From Chondrilla cf. caribensis (lineage: Eukaryota > Porifera > Demospongiae > Chondrillida > Chondrillidae), in assembly GCA_964020155.1 (NCBI GenBank), contig OZ026550.1:635001-657500 (forward strand): a stretch of 22,500 nt of DNA, written 5' to 3'. Made by a program: the position numbers and the translations under genes. The first letter of the stretch is position 1, and every line of letters starts with the position of its first letter. Of this stretch, positions 1 to 9,581 are shown in pieces. A model generated the notes under the pieces. That model saw only the letters and a list, made by a program, of their open reading frames with translations. It was not told the DNA's origin and did not search any database.

Positions 1-1345
1 TGTCTCTGTGGCCAGTAACACTACACTTGTTCAGGATGGTGCTGAGGGGTCAAATTCTGGTCATTTTTTGCTCATCACCACGAGGCCTATAGGGAGTCAG
101 GAGGGTATGTATGCATCTGAAACTGTGTTGGTGAGTTTAGTATGGACACTGGGCAGGTTTTGGTGACCAGCAAAGGAATGTGAAATTACCTGAGTGATCA
201 TCACAAGGTGTATTACACTTACGTATATTGGAATGTACATACAAAAGTATATGCAATATTATATGTGGTATATGAACAATGGGGAGAATTCAATCAACAA
301 CAAAACGTAGCATCTTTGCTATCAGGAGGACCGTATTAGTTCCAGGAGTATGTCCATGCATCTGTGTTTGAGCTGTCATGCATCACGTGCACACAGAAGA
401 GGCCATGGTGACAAGCGATAAATTTGATATTTTTTCTTTGTTACCGCAAGGCCTATAATACGTTCAGGACAGTGTGCATGCATCTGAAATTGTGTTGGTG
501 AGTTTGGCAAGGACACTGGGCAGTCCTTGGTGACCAGAAACGCAATGTGAAATTACTTGAGTGATCACCATAAGGCATGTTACACTTGTCTTGGAATGTA
601 CATACAAAAGTATATACAATATTATATGTGTCATATGGACACTGGGGCGAATTTTTGAACGCATATTATTGATATCAAAAAAACGAAATAGTTCCAGGAA
701 TGTGTCTGTGCATCCTTATTTGAGCTCTAATGCATCACGTGCACACAGGAGAGGCCATGGTGACAAGCGATACACTTGGACATTTTTTCCTTGTCGTCAC
801 GAGGCCTATAGCTCACTCAGAACGGTTTGCATGCATCTCAAATTGTTCTGCTGAGTTTGGCATGGACACTGGGCAGCCCTTGGTGACCAGCAACAGAATG
901 TGAAATTACTTGAGTGATTGCCACAAGGCGTATTACACTTATATTGGAATGTACATACAAAAGTATAAAATGCAATATTATGTGTGTCATATGGACAATG
1001 GGGAGAATTTTTGTTCAACAACAGAACGCATCATTTTTGTTATCAGAAGGACCGTACTACTTCCAGAAGTGTGTCCGTGCATTCATACTTGAGCTATGAT
1101 GCATCACTTGCACACAGGAGAGGCTGCAGTGATAAGCGATAAATTTGACATTTTTTTTGCTTGTCACTGCGAGGCCCATAGCACACTCAGGACAGTCTGT
1201 GTGCATCCAAAATTGTGTTGGTGAGTTTGACATGGACACTGGGCAGCCCTTGGTGACCAGTAAAGGAATGTGAAATTGCTTGAGTGATCACCACAAGGCG
1301 TATTACACTTATATTGGAATGTACATGCAAAAGTATATGTATATA
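1..1345. repeat. ~360-bp tandem satellite, block 1 (about 3.7 copies)
   Basis: The block GAATGTACAT recurs at about 231, 594, 947 and 1317, a period of 353-370 bp. Other landmarks recur in the same order: a CACGAGGC element, GGACACTGGGCAG, a GTGACCAGCAA element, a GATCACCACAAGG element, a TCAGAAGGACCGTA element and GGAGAGGCC. Copies differ by many substitutions and small indels, so the array is old. Frames are broken and differ between copies, so I see no protein gene. The same repeat returns at 6518-7458 and 8563-9060. The array stops abruptly near 1345, just before the Ras promoter region. Confidence 0.85.
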
Positions 1346-1826
1346 CGTGATCCCCTGCTCGCAGGAAAGCGGCGTTGTAACAAAGTCACTGGATATGCCG
1401 GGTTGCTTTTAGCATCAACAAATTCCATAATTTGACAATATGGTCGAACATGGTGGTGCGTTTGTATGCCACTAAGTGTGCAACAGCTTTGGGAAATATT
1501 CCGTTACTAAACATGGTGTAACTTGACAGGTATACCAATAATCACTTACAGATTTACATACCATATTAGTATTAATACAAAGGATGTTATTATTTGTACT
1601 AATTCGATTACTAATATGGAGTGTGGCTAAAGATAGCACGGGTCGACGGCCAGATCTCCACATTAGGAGTTATCGAGGAGTGTGTCATTTTAACGGACAT
1701 TTATGGTGACATCGCAATGTTATAAAATCCAAGCATTTGCGAGGTTCTGAACTTCGTTCACAGCTAGACCACTTGCCGTCTTTTCGTACGACCTCGAAAA
1801 AGCTAGCCATTTGCAGTAGACGGGAT
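1346..1826 (+). promoter_or_regulatory. Probable 5' flank and promoter of the Ras gene
   Basis: This 481-bp non-repetitive stretch lies between the 360-bp array and the Ras start codon. TATAAAAT occurs at 1721-1728, about 100 bp upstream of ATG 1827, and could be a TATA box. The start codon has G at -3, a favourable context. A strong inverted repeat lies at 1561-1619. The transcription start site cannot be fixed from sequence, and a non-coding first exon is possible. Confidence 0.4.
1561..1619. repeat. Inverted repeat (cruciform-capable) upstream of Ras
   Basis: CCATATTAGTA (1561-1571) is the exact reverse complement of TACTAATATGG (1609-1619). Inside these arms, TTAATACAAA pairs with TTTGTACTAA at 9 of 10 positions, so the hairpin is nearly continuous. 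It could be a regulatory palindrome or the remnant of a small palindromic element. No known binding site was recognised. Confidence 0.6.
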
Positions 1827-2808
1827 ATGACTGAGTATAAATTGGTGGTTGTCGGAGGTAGGTTCGACTGGAGCTTTATGTTTGAGTGATTCGATTCTTA
1901 GCGGCTCCCTGCGTGTGAGCTTGCGTGTGTAGTGTTTTGACCGCTTGAATATCATCTCTGTTATGGTTTGTACGTGTATGTGGGGTTGGTACCTTTTCGT
2001 CACTGCCTGTTGCATATTCGAGTCGACTTGAGTCAGGATGGAGCCAAATGTACACCTGTAGCAACCCACTTAAAAATTCACTACTATAATAAATAAATTT
2101 CGTATATTGGTATAGCATGCCGGCCTGTACACGGGGGGGGGGGGGGTTCAACTGAAACCCTTTAACCCCCATTTTGTGTCTATATACATTGAAATGAAAA
2201 AATGCTGTTGTCCAAGTGTATTTTACAATACTTTACGATTGTGCTACGATTATCTTGTGATGTAATAATATTCTTGCTTCAAATTACATTATGTCACATT
2301 TTCTACATGTATCATGGGATGTACGGCGCAGTTTAAAAAAAAAACTAAACGTTACCAGATAAAAGTTAACTGTTAATCCGATAATGGTTAACACTTATCG
2401 GTTAAAAGTTAACGTAACGGTTAAGGTTAACTGTTAACAGAAAAAAGGTAAAGGAGATTACTGTTCAACTTTTTCCGACCATACCATACTATTATATCTA
2501 AGTGTGTACGTCTTATGTGCACTTCTGTATTGTGCTGTGTTTGCATGTGAGCCATCCTGTGTCATGGTCTGCTCATTTGTCTTCTGCAGCGGGTGGCGTT
2601 GGCAAGAATGCCCTCGCAATGGGGTTCGTCCAAAATTAGTGAGTCGTGGCAATTTAAACATGTCATGCAGTCATTCATGTGCTTATGTATATTTGTACAT
2701 TTGTATATATGTGCGTGCATACTTACACACATGTACATGTACCAAACACCTCCACCCGCCACACATGAACATCCATACACACACAGACACAAGCACCCAC
2801 ACAGGCTC

Positions 2809-2881
<73 letters not shown>

Positions 2882-3040
2882 CACACACACACACACACAC
2901 CTTTTAACATTCTCTTCTGGTTCTGCCCATTTTAGCCTTGTGGATGAATATGACCCCACTATTGAGGACTCCTATCGTAAGCAAGTTGTAATAGATAGTG
3001 AAACCTGTCTTCTGGAATTTCTGGTTATGCAAAACCAATA

Positions 3041-3093
<53 letters not shown>

Positions 3094-4208
3094 ATGTGTG
3101 CGTGTGTGTGCGTGTGCATGTATGTACATGCATAAAACTATACCTATAGGCGTATGTGTGCATAGGAGTGCATAAGCATCTCTTCATTCCTTTCTACCCA
3201 CAGTGCATATAGGGATCAGTTAATGAGAGTCGGAGAAGGATTCTTATGTGTGTTTGCTGTCGATAGCAAAGTATCGTTCCAAGATGTGGAATTGTACAGA
3301 GGACAAGTGAGTACTCCGTATCTACAACATCCAGTATATCACGTACACCCTTATCATCATCACTATCATCACTACCATTACCATCATTGTTGTATCTTAT
3401 CGTTTCGTTCACGAATTGTCGATCAACAAAATGAATGATTAGTCAAACAAAATGAATGATTAGTCAATCAATAAGCTAGACAAATGAATCCATACAAGAT
3501 AGTAATAGGTGAAATGGAAGTTAAGGAATTTTAAGTTAAGGATATCACAATCGTCAGCAGTATCATCATCACCATCATCATCACCACAATCACCATCATC
3601 ATCGCCATCATCGTCCCCACTATCATCATCATCATCACCACCATCATCATTATCATCAACACCACCACTATCATTATCATCATCATCATTATCACCACCA
3701 CCACTATCATCATCATCATCACCATCATCATAATCATCATCACCAACACCACTATCGTCATCATCACGATCACCATCGCCACCACTATCATCACAATCAT
3801 CATCATCATCATCATTTCTTATGATATTCCTGGTCTTTTGTGTTTCTTGTATCTTCCAGTGTCCCTTAACGTACTTCATTTGTGTCAATCCGTTGTGTGT
3901 TTACAGATTTTAAGCGTAAAGGACACGGATGACATCCCCATGATCCTGGTTGGCAACAAAGTGGACCTTCCGAGGAGAGAGGTTGACAACAAAGACGCCT
4001 CGGATTATGCCAAAGTCAAGAATATGCCATACATCGAGACTTCGGCCAAGACCCGTCAGGGTGTGGATGATGCTTTTTATTCCCTTGTCCGTGAAATCCG
4101 ACGTTATGTAAGTCATTGTGTTCCCATGTACATAAACACGTGCACACAAACACCCATACATGTATGGACACATACACAGGTATGCACATGTATATGCACA
4201 CGCACGCA

Positions 4209-4262
<54 letters not shown>

Positions 4263-4275
4263 TGCACACACACAC

Positions 4276-4324
<49 letters not shown>

Positions 4325-4461
4325 TCTGTATAAACAATTCCCATTAAAATATTATTATTCTATTGTTACCTTTTGTTTCTTCCCAGAGAGAATGTAAGAA
4401 CGACGCTGAAGCTGAAAAGAAGAAGAAGAAGAAGATGAAATCTTCATGTAACTTGTTCTAA
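1827..4461 (+). CDS. Ras-family small GTPase-like protein with degenerate nucleotide-binding site (six exons, 188 aa)
   Basis: Join 1827-1857, 2590-2638, 2936-3043, 3204-3306, 3907-4107 and 4387-4461 (567 nt). All introns are GT-AG and the frame is continuous. The N terminus [10 protein letters not shown] equals animal Ras. The P-loop GAGGVGKN has Lys16 but Asn at position 17. Residues 27-28 are YL, where Ras has HF. The effector loop [11 protein letters not shown] is intact. After TCLLEFL comes VMQNQYSAY, where Ras has DTAGQEEYSAM, so the catalytic DxxG motif is gone and the protein is two residues shorter there. GNKVDL (113-118) and ETSAK (141-145) keep the guanine-specificity motifs. The tail has six lysines, then MKSSCNLF: a KRAS4B-like polybasic stretch and a CaaX box, with Phe favouring geranylgeranylation. 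Membrane targeting and Ras-effector contact are therefore plausible, but normal Mg-GTP binding and hydrolysis are not expected. An intact frame across six exons argues against a plain pseudogene. Expression is unproven. Confidence 0.9.
2119..2158. repeat. Possible decayed hAT terminus in Ras intron 1
   Basis: A GGCCTGTACAC segment followed by a long G run and GGTTCAA resembles the right end of the hAT element at 13566, which read inward is GGCCCGTACACAGG, then Gs and GGTTCGA. No partner end was found nearby, so this would be a solo or badly decayed terminus. The G run could also be an unrelated homopolymer. Confidence 0.3.
2335..2450. repeat. GTTAAC-rich imperfect short repeats in Ras intron 1
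   Basis: GTTAAC or close variants appear repeatedly within about 115 bp, for example AAAGTTAACTGTTAA, GGTTAACACTTATC and AAGGTTAACTGTTAACAG. Each hexamer is self-complementary, so the stretch is rich in small palindromes. It lies in the middle of intron 1. Function is unknown; a simple-sequence expansion is the default reading. Confidence 0.5.
2812..2900. repeat. (CA)n microsatellite in Ras intron 2
   Basis: An interrupted CA run, broken by ATGTAC and GC, ends 36 bp before exon 3. It sits just upstream of the polypyrimidine tract and acceptor at 2935. Confidence 0.95.
3044..3120. repeat. (GT)n microsatellite that forms the Ras exon 3 splice donor
   Basis: A perfect GT run occupies 3044-3092, then continues with interruptions to about 3120. 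Its first two bases are the GT of the exon 3 donor (exon ends ...TATAG at 3043), so the donor reads GTGTGT instead of a GTRAGT-type site. Confidence 0.9.
3340..3388. repeat. Short (ATC/ACC)n tract in Ras intron 4
   Basis: An imperfect CATCATCACTATCATCACTACC-like tract lies just inside intron 4 and is a small outlier of the larger ATC array that follows at 3557. Confidence 0.7.
3557..3815. repeat. (ATC/ACC)n trinucleotide array in Ras intron 4
   Basis: About 260 bp of imperfect CAT/CAC/ATC triplets fill the middle of intron 4. The opposite strand reads as an Asp-rich open frame and the + strand as a Ser-rich one. Both are consequences of the triplet repeat and not genes. The tract ends about 90 bp before the exon 5 acceptor. 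Confidence 0.9.
4196..4322. repeat. (CA)n/(CACG)n microsatellite in Ras intron 5
   Basis: A CACG run (4196-4228) grades into CA repeats with GCATGC and CG interruptions. It ends 64 bp before the exon 6 acceptor at 4386. Confidence 0.95.
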
Positions 4462-4665
4462 ATCCTTAATCTCAGACTTGATAATGTCCTGGAGAGAAAC
4501 TGGCATTTCAAACTTCCTCCTTCATATACGTAAATAATTTTAATTAATTAATGTTATTGTAATTATCTCATTATGCTTCAATTGTACTGTTTGCTCAACA
4601 TGTGATTCAATTACAAATTTAGATTATAGTTTAATGACACTATGATCATTGATGCACCATGAATG
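4462..4665 (+). other. Ras 3' flank / probable 3' UTR
   Basis: About 200 bp of AT-rich single-copy sequence between the Ras stop codon and the first 187-bp satellite copy. It includes TTTTAATTAATTAATG. I found no canonical AATAAA or ATTAAA signal here. The transcript may use a variant signal or run into the satellite. Confidence 0.4.
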
Positions 4666-6517
4666 GGATCAAAAATACATCCGGAGGTGCTTAATACTTT
4701 TTAATGTATGGAAGGTATAGGATGAAATAACGCTAAGCACCCTTTTGCGTAGCTCATGGGAGAGGAGGCGTGTCAACATGATATTTTATGGGAACCTAGC
4801 TGTAGTCCTATACTAACTTATGAAACAGTTTTCATCTCCGTAGGAGGTCCCTAAAATAACTACATCCGAAGGTGCTTAATACTTTTTAATGTATGGGAAG
4901 GTATAGGATGAAATAACGCGAAGCACCTTATTGCGTAGCTCATGGGAGAGGAGGAGTGTCTACATGATATTTTATGGGAACCTAGCTGTAGTCCTATACT
5001 AACTTATGAAACAGTTTTCGTCTCCGTAGGAGGTCCCTAAAAATAACTACATCCGAAGGTGCTTAATACTTTTTAATGTATGGGAAGGTATAGGATGAAA
5101 TAATGCTAAGCACCCTTTTGCGTAGCTCATGGGAGAGGAGGCGTGTCAACATGATATTTTATGGGAACCTAGCTGTAGTCCTATACTAACTTATGAAACA
5201 GTTTTCATCTCCGTAGGAGGTCCCTAGAAATAACTACATCCGAAGGTGCTTAATACTTTTTAATGTATGGGAAGGTATAGGATGAAATAACGCGAAGCAC
5301 CTTATTGCGTAGCTCATGGGAGAGGAGGCGTGTCAACATGATATTTTATGGGAACCTAGCTGTAGTCCTATACTAACTTATGAAACAGTTTTCGTCTCCG
5401 TAGGTGGTTCCTAAAAATAACTACATCCGAAGGTGCTTAATACTTTTTGATGTATGGGAAGGTATAGGATGAAATAACGCTAAGCACCTTATTGCATAGC
5501 TCATGGGAGAGGAGGAGTGTCAACATGATATTTTATGGGAACCTAGCTGTTGTCCTATACTAACTTATGAAACAGTTTTCGTCTCCGTAGGTGGTCCCTA
5601 AAAATAACTACATCCGGAGGTGCTTAATATTTTTTAATGTATGGGAAGGTATAGGATGAAATAATGCTAAGCACCTTTTTGCGTAGCTCATGGGAGAGGA
5701 GGCGTGTCAACATGATATTTCATGGGAACCTAGCTGTAGTCCTATACTAACTTATGAAACAGTTTTCGTCTCCGTAGGAGGTCCCTAAAAATAACTACAT
5801 CCGGAGGTGCTTAATCCTTTTTAATGTATGGGAAGGTATAGGATGAAATAATGCTAAGCACCCTTTTGCGTAGCTCATGGGAGAGGAGGCGTGTCAACAT
5901 GATATTTTATGGGAACCTAGCTGTCGTCCTATACTAACTTATGAAACAGTTTTCATCTCCGTAGGAGGTCCCTAAAAATAACTACATCCAGAGGTGCGTA
6001 ATACTTTTTAATGTATGGGAAGGTATAGGATGAAATAACGCTAAGCACCTTTTTGCGTAGCTCATGGGAGAGGAGGCGTGTCAACATGATATTTTATGAG
6101 AACATAGCTGTAGTCCTATACTAACTTATGAAACAGTTTTCATCTCCGTAGGAGGTCCCTAGAAATAACTACATCCGGAGGTGCTTAATATTTTTTAATG
6201 TATGGGAAGGTATAGGATGAAATAACGCTAAGCACCCTTTTGCGTAGCTCATGGGAGAGGAGGCGTGTCAACATGATATTTTATGGGAACCTAGCTGTAG
6301 TCCTATACTAACTTATGAAACAGTTTTCGTCTTCGTAGGTGGTCCCTAAAAATAACTACATCCGGAGGTGCTTAATATTTTTTAATGTATGGGAAGGTAT
6401 AGGATGAAATAACGCTAAGCACCCTTTTGCGTAGCTCATGGGAGAGGGGGTGTGTCAACATGATATTTTATGGGAACCTAGTTGTGGTCCTATACTAACT
6501 TATGAAACAGTTTTCAT
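4666..6517. repeat. 187-bp tandem satellite, homogeneous block (about 9.9 copies)
   Basis: The landmark CATCCG(A/G)(A/G)GGTGC occurs with its CCG/CCA at 4681, 4866, 5053, 5240, 5427, 5614, 5801, 5988, 6175 and 6362. The period is 187 bp after a first step of 185. Each unit contains GGTGCTTA and, about 45 bp on, TAAGCACC, its exact reverse complement, so each could fold as a stem-loop. Copies are nearly identical with scattered substitutions, implying recent amplification or gene conversion. No open reading frame is maintained. The array stops within a unit and joins the 360-bp repeat at about 6518. Confidence 0.95.
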
Positions 6518-7458
6518 TTCCGTATTACACTTATATTGAAATGTACATTCAAATGTATAATGCCATGTGCCATATGGACACCTGGCAGAATTTTCATCAG
6601 CAACAAAACCTATCATTTTTGTTGTCAAAAGGAGCGTATTTGTTCCATGAGTGTGTTCGTGCATTCGTATCAGATCGATCTGTGATGCATTATGTGCACA
6701 CAGGAGAGACCGTGGTGACAAGCATAAAAATTGACATTTTTTTGCTTGTCACCACGAGGCCCATAGCACACTCAGGACGGTTTGTATGCATCCCAAATTG
6801 TGTTGGTGAGTTTGGCACGGACACTGGACAGCCCTTGGTGACCAGCAACGTCGTGTCAAGTCACCTGAGTTATCACCACAAGGCGTATTACACTTATATT
6901 GAAATGTACATGCAAATGTATAATGCAATGTGCCATATGGACACCTGCGAGAGTTTTCATCTGCGACAAAACCTATCATTATTGTTATGAAAAGGACCGT
7001 ATTTGTTCCATGAGTGTGTTCGTGCATTCGTATTAGAGCTATGATGCATTATGTGCACACAGGAGAGGCCGTGGTGACAAGCATAAAAATTGACATTTTT
7101 TGCTTGTCACCACGAGGCCCATAGCACACTCAGGACGGTTTGTATGCATCCCAAATTGTGTTGGTAAGTTTGGCACGGACACTGGACAGCCCTTGGTGAC
7201 CAGCAACGTCGTGTCAAGTCACCTGAGTTATCACCACAAGGCGTATTACACTTATATTGAAATGTACGCACAAGTGTATAATGCAATGTGCCATATGGAC
7301 ACCTGCGAGAGTTTTCATCATCAACAAAACCCATCATTTTTGTTATCAAAAGGACCGTATTAGTTCCAGGAGTGTGTTCGTGCATTTGTATTAGATCTAT
7401 GATGCATTATGTGCCCACAGGAGAGGCCGTGGTGGCAAGCAAAAAAATTGACATTTCA
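6518..7458. repeat. ~360-bp tandem satellite, block 2 (about 2.6 copies)
   Basis: A GAAATGTAC landmark recurs at about 6539, 6899 and 7259 (period 360). Sequence order matches block 1. Each unit includes an inverted repeat, for example GTGGTGACAAGC (7071-7082) and GCTTGTCACCAC (7102-7113), a perfect 12-bp stem with a 19-nt AT-rich loop. These copies resemble each other more than they resemble block 1. Confidence 0.9.
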
Positions 7459-8562
7459 GATTTAGTCGGGGACATGAACTAACTTAGGGCTAGCAATTTC
7501 CATCTCAATAGGTGGCTGTTAACCCCAGCTACATTGGAAGGTGCTTAGTATATTTTCAATGTATGGGAGAGTATAAGAGAGAAAATGTTAAGCACCTTTT
7601 TTCATAGCTCATAGGGGAGAGGGCGTGTCAACTTGAAATTTTAGACCAATGTAGCTGTGGACATGAACTAACTCGTGAATCAATTCCCACCTTCCTAGGT
7701 AACCCGTAACCCCAGCTACATTCGAAGGTGCTTAATGTATTTTCAATGTATTGGAGAGTGTAGGAGAGAAAACGCTAAGCACCTTTTTTCATAGCTCATG
7801 GGGAAGGAGGCGTGTCAGCTTCATATTTTAACCAGACCTAGCTGGGGACATGAACTAACTTATAAAACCATTCCCACATCAATAGGTGGCCCGTAACCCC
7901 AGCTACATTTGGAGGTGCTTAATACTTTTTCAATGTATGGGAGACTGTAGGATGTTAAGCACCTTTTTGCATAGCTCATTGAGGATGAGGTGTGCCAACT
8001 TGATACTTTAATCAGACCTAGCTAGAGACATGAACTAACATATGAAACCAAACCCTCCTCAATAGGTGGCCTGTAACCTAAGCTATATTCGGAGGTGCTT
8101 GATATTTTTTCAATGTATGGGACGCTAAGCACCTTCATGAAAAGCTCATGGGAATGTGGGCATGTTAACTGGATAATTTTACCACACTTAGCTGGTCATG
8201 TGAACTAATTTCTGAAACAATTCCCATCTCAATAGGTGGCCCATAACCCCAGCTACATTCAGAGGTGCTTAAAATTTTTTCAATGTTCGTATGGGAGAGT
8301 ATAGTGGAGAGAACGCTAAGCACCTTATTAAATAGCTCATGGGAAAGTGAGCGTGTCAACTGGATATTTTTACCAGACATAGCTGGAGACATGAACTAAC
8401 ATATGAAACAATTCACATCTCAATGGATGGCCCGTAACCCTAGCTACATTCAGAGGTACTTAGTATATTTGCAATGTAATGGAGAGTAGAGGAGAATTAA
8501 CACTAACCTTATGAGACCCATAAGCCTATATAGCTACATTCGAAGGTGCTTAATATTATTTC
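7459..8562. repeat. Diverged 187-bp satellite block (about 5.9 copies)
   Basis: GGTGCTTA-type landmarks occur at 7540, 7727, 7914, 8094, 8264, 8455 and 8545. The spacings are 187, 187, 180, 170, 191 and 90 bp, so some copies are deleted or truncated. Matching features include the TAAGCACC partner stem, GCTCATGGG and GTGTCAACT. The units are clearly related to those at 4666-6517 but much more diverged, so this block was not homogenised with that one. Confidence 0.85.
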
Positions 8563-9060
8563 AATGTATGTACTATCTCGTTGGTTATCAGAAGGACAGT
8601 ACCACTACCAGGAGTGTGTCCATGCATCCGTATTTGAGTTATAACGCATCATGTGGGCACTGGAGAGGCCGTGGTGATCAACAATAAAATTTGACATTAT
8701 TATGCTGGTCACCCCGAGGCCAATAGCACACTGAGGAGGGGGTGCATGCATCCAAATTTGTGTTGATAAGTTTGATAAGGCCATTGGGCATCCCCTGGTG
8801 ACCAGCAATAGAATGTAAAAATACCTGCGAGATCACCACAAGGCAGAATACATGCACTTTTATTTGAATGTACATATGAACGTATACACATTATTATATG
8901 TGTCATAAGGACACTGGGGAGAATTTTTGATCAGTGACCAAATGTATCTTGTTTGATATCAGAAGGACTGTACTACCACCAGGAGTGTGTCTGTATATCC
9001 GTATTTAAGCTATGATGTATCATGTGGACACCGGTGGTACTGATAAGCTGCATTTTCACA
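8563..9060. repeat. ~360-bp satellite, block 3 (about 1.4 diverged copies)
   Basis: Starts with a TTATCAGAAGGACAGTACCAC element and continues through GGAGAGGCCGTGGTGATC, CCCCGAGGCCAATAGCACACTGAGG, GTGACCAGCAATAG, GATCACCACAAGG and a second TATCAGAAGGACTGTACTACC. The order matches blocks 1 and 2. It is more diverged and reaches no open frame of note. Confidence 0.8.
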
Positions 9061-9194
9061 TTGACTGTGAGACCACAAATCTGTTTGGATTTGAGTACTG
9101 CATGCAATGATTTACTAAATTCTGTTAAGTATCTTTATTTCTACATCAGATTCTAGTCTTATCTATGGAAATTCTGCAACACTCCAGTTTCTAT

Positions 9195-9410
9195 ATTATA
9201 TGGCCAGTAACACTGGTCATTCAAGATGGTGGTATGGGGGTCAAATTTGGTCACAGTACATATACCACTGGGGAACCTTTTGTGTCGAGCAACAAAGCAT
9301 CTTGTTAGTCACCTCCATCTCCGTACATGCCCCATGCACCTCTAGAAGGTTGTGTGTGCCACATTACATGTTCTATATACGTATGACGCCTCACAGGTAC
9401 ACTGGATGAA
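9195..9410. repeat. Edge copy of the 360-bp repeat family
   Basis: GGCCAGTAACACT, then CAAGATGGTG and GGGGTCAAATTTGGTCA, is a direct repeat of the first 66 bases of the window, where it precedes a 360-bp array. It is followed by CACTGGGGA and CAACAAAGCATCTTGTTA, which match internal parts of the 360-bp unit. It may mark a family terminus. Confidence 0.55.
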
Positions 9411-9581
9411 TATGAATAAACATTTCTAAATCAATCACATAACAGTTCAATAATCCACTGATAAACCTTAATAAATAATCAAATAAAATTATAATAATAA
9501 ATAAGTGTCACCAGGATGGTGGATGCACACTGTACGTGACAATGATCACAATTTTATAATAAATTATTGTCCTCTAAAATG
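9411..9581. other. AT-rich intergenic stretch
   Basis: Contains several AATAAA hexamers on the + strand between about 9410 and 9510. They could be polyadenylation signals for an unseen + strand transcript, but no + strand gene leads into them. I see nothing else here. Confidence 0.3.

Noticed and set aside
1876..2172. 98-codon minus-strand open frame in Ras intron 1
   Set aside because: No recognisable domain. It spans a G/C homopolymer run and is antisense to the intron.
3460..3888. Asp-rich and Ser-rich open frames
   Set aside because: They follow from the (ATC)n triplet array in Ras intron 4 and run across its flanks without exon signals.
1827..4461. Processed or dead Ras pseudogene
   Set aside because: Five introns with correct GT-AG ends, no stops and an intact CaaX tail argue against it. 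Only expression or selection data could reopen this.
6502..6990. 162-codon + strand open frame
   Set aside because: Lies inside the 360-bp repeat. The equivalent frame in neighbouring units is broken, and no domain is recognisable.
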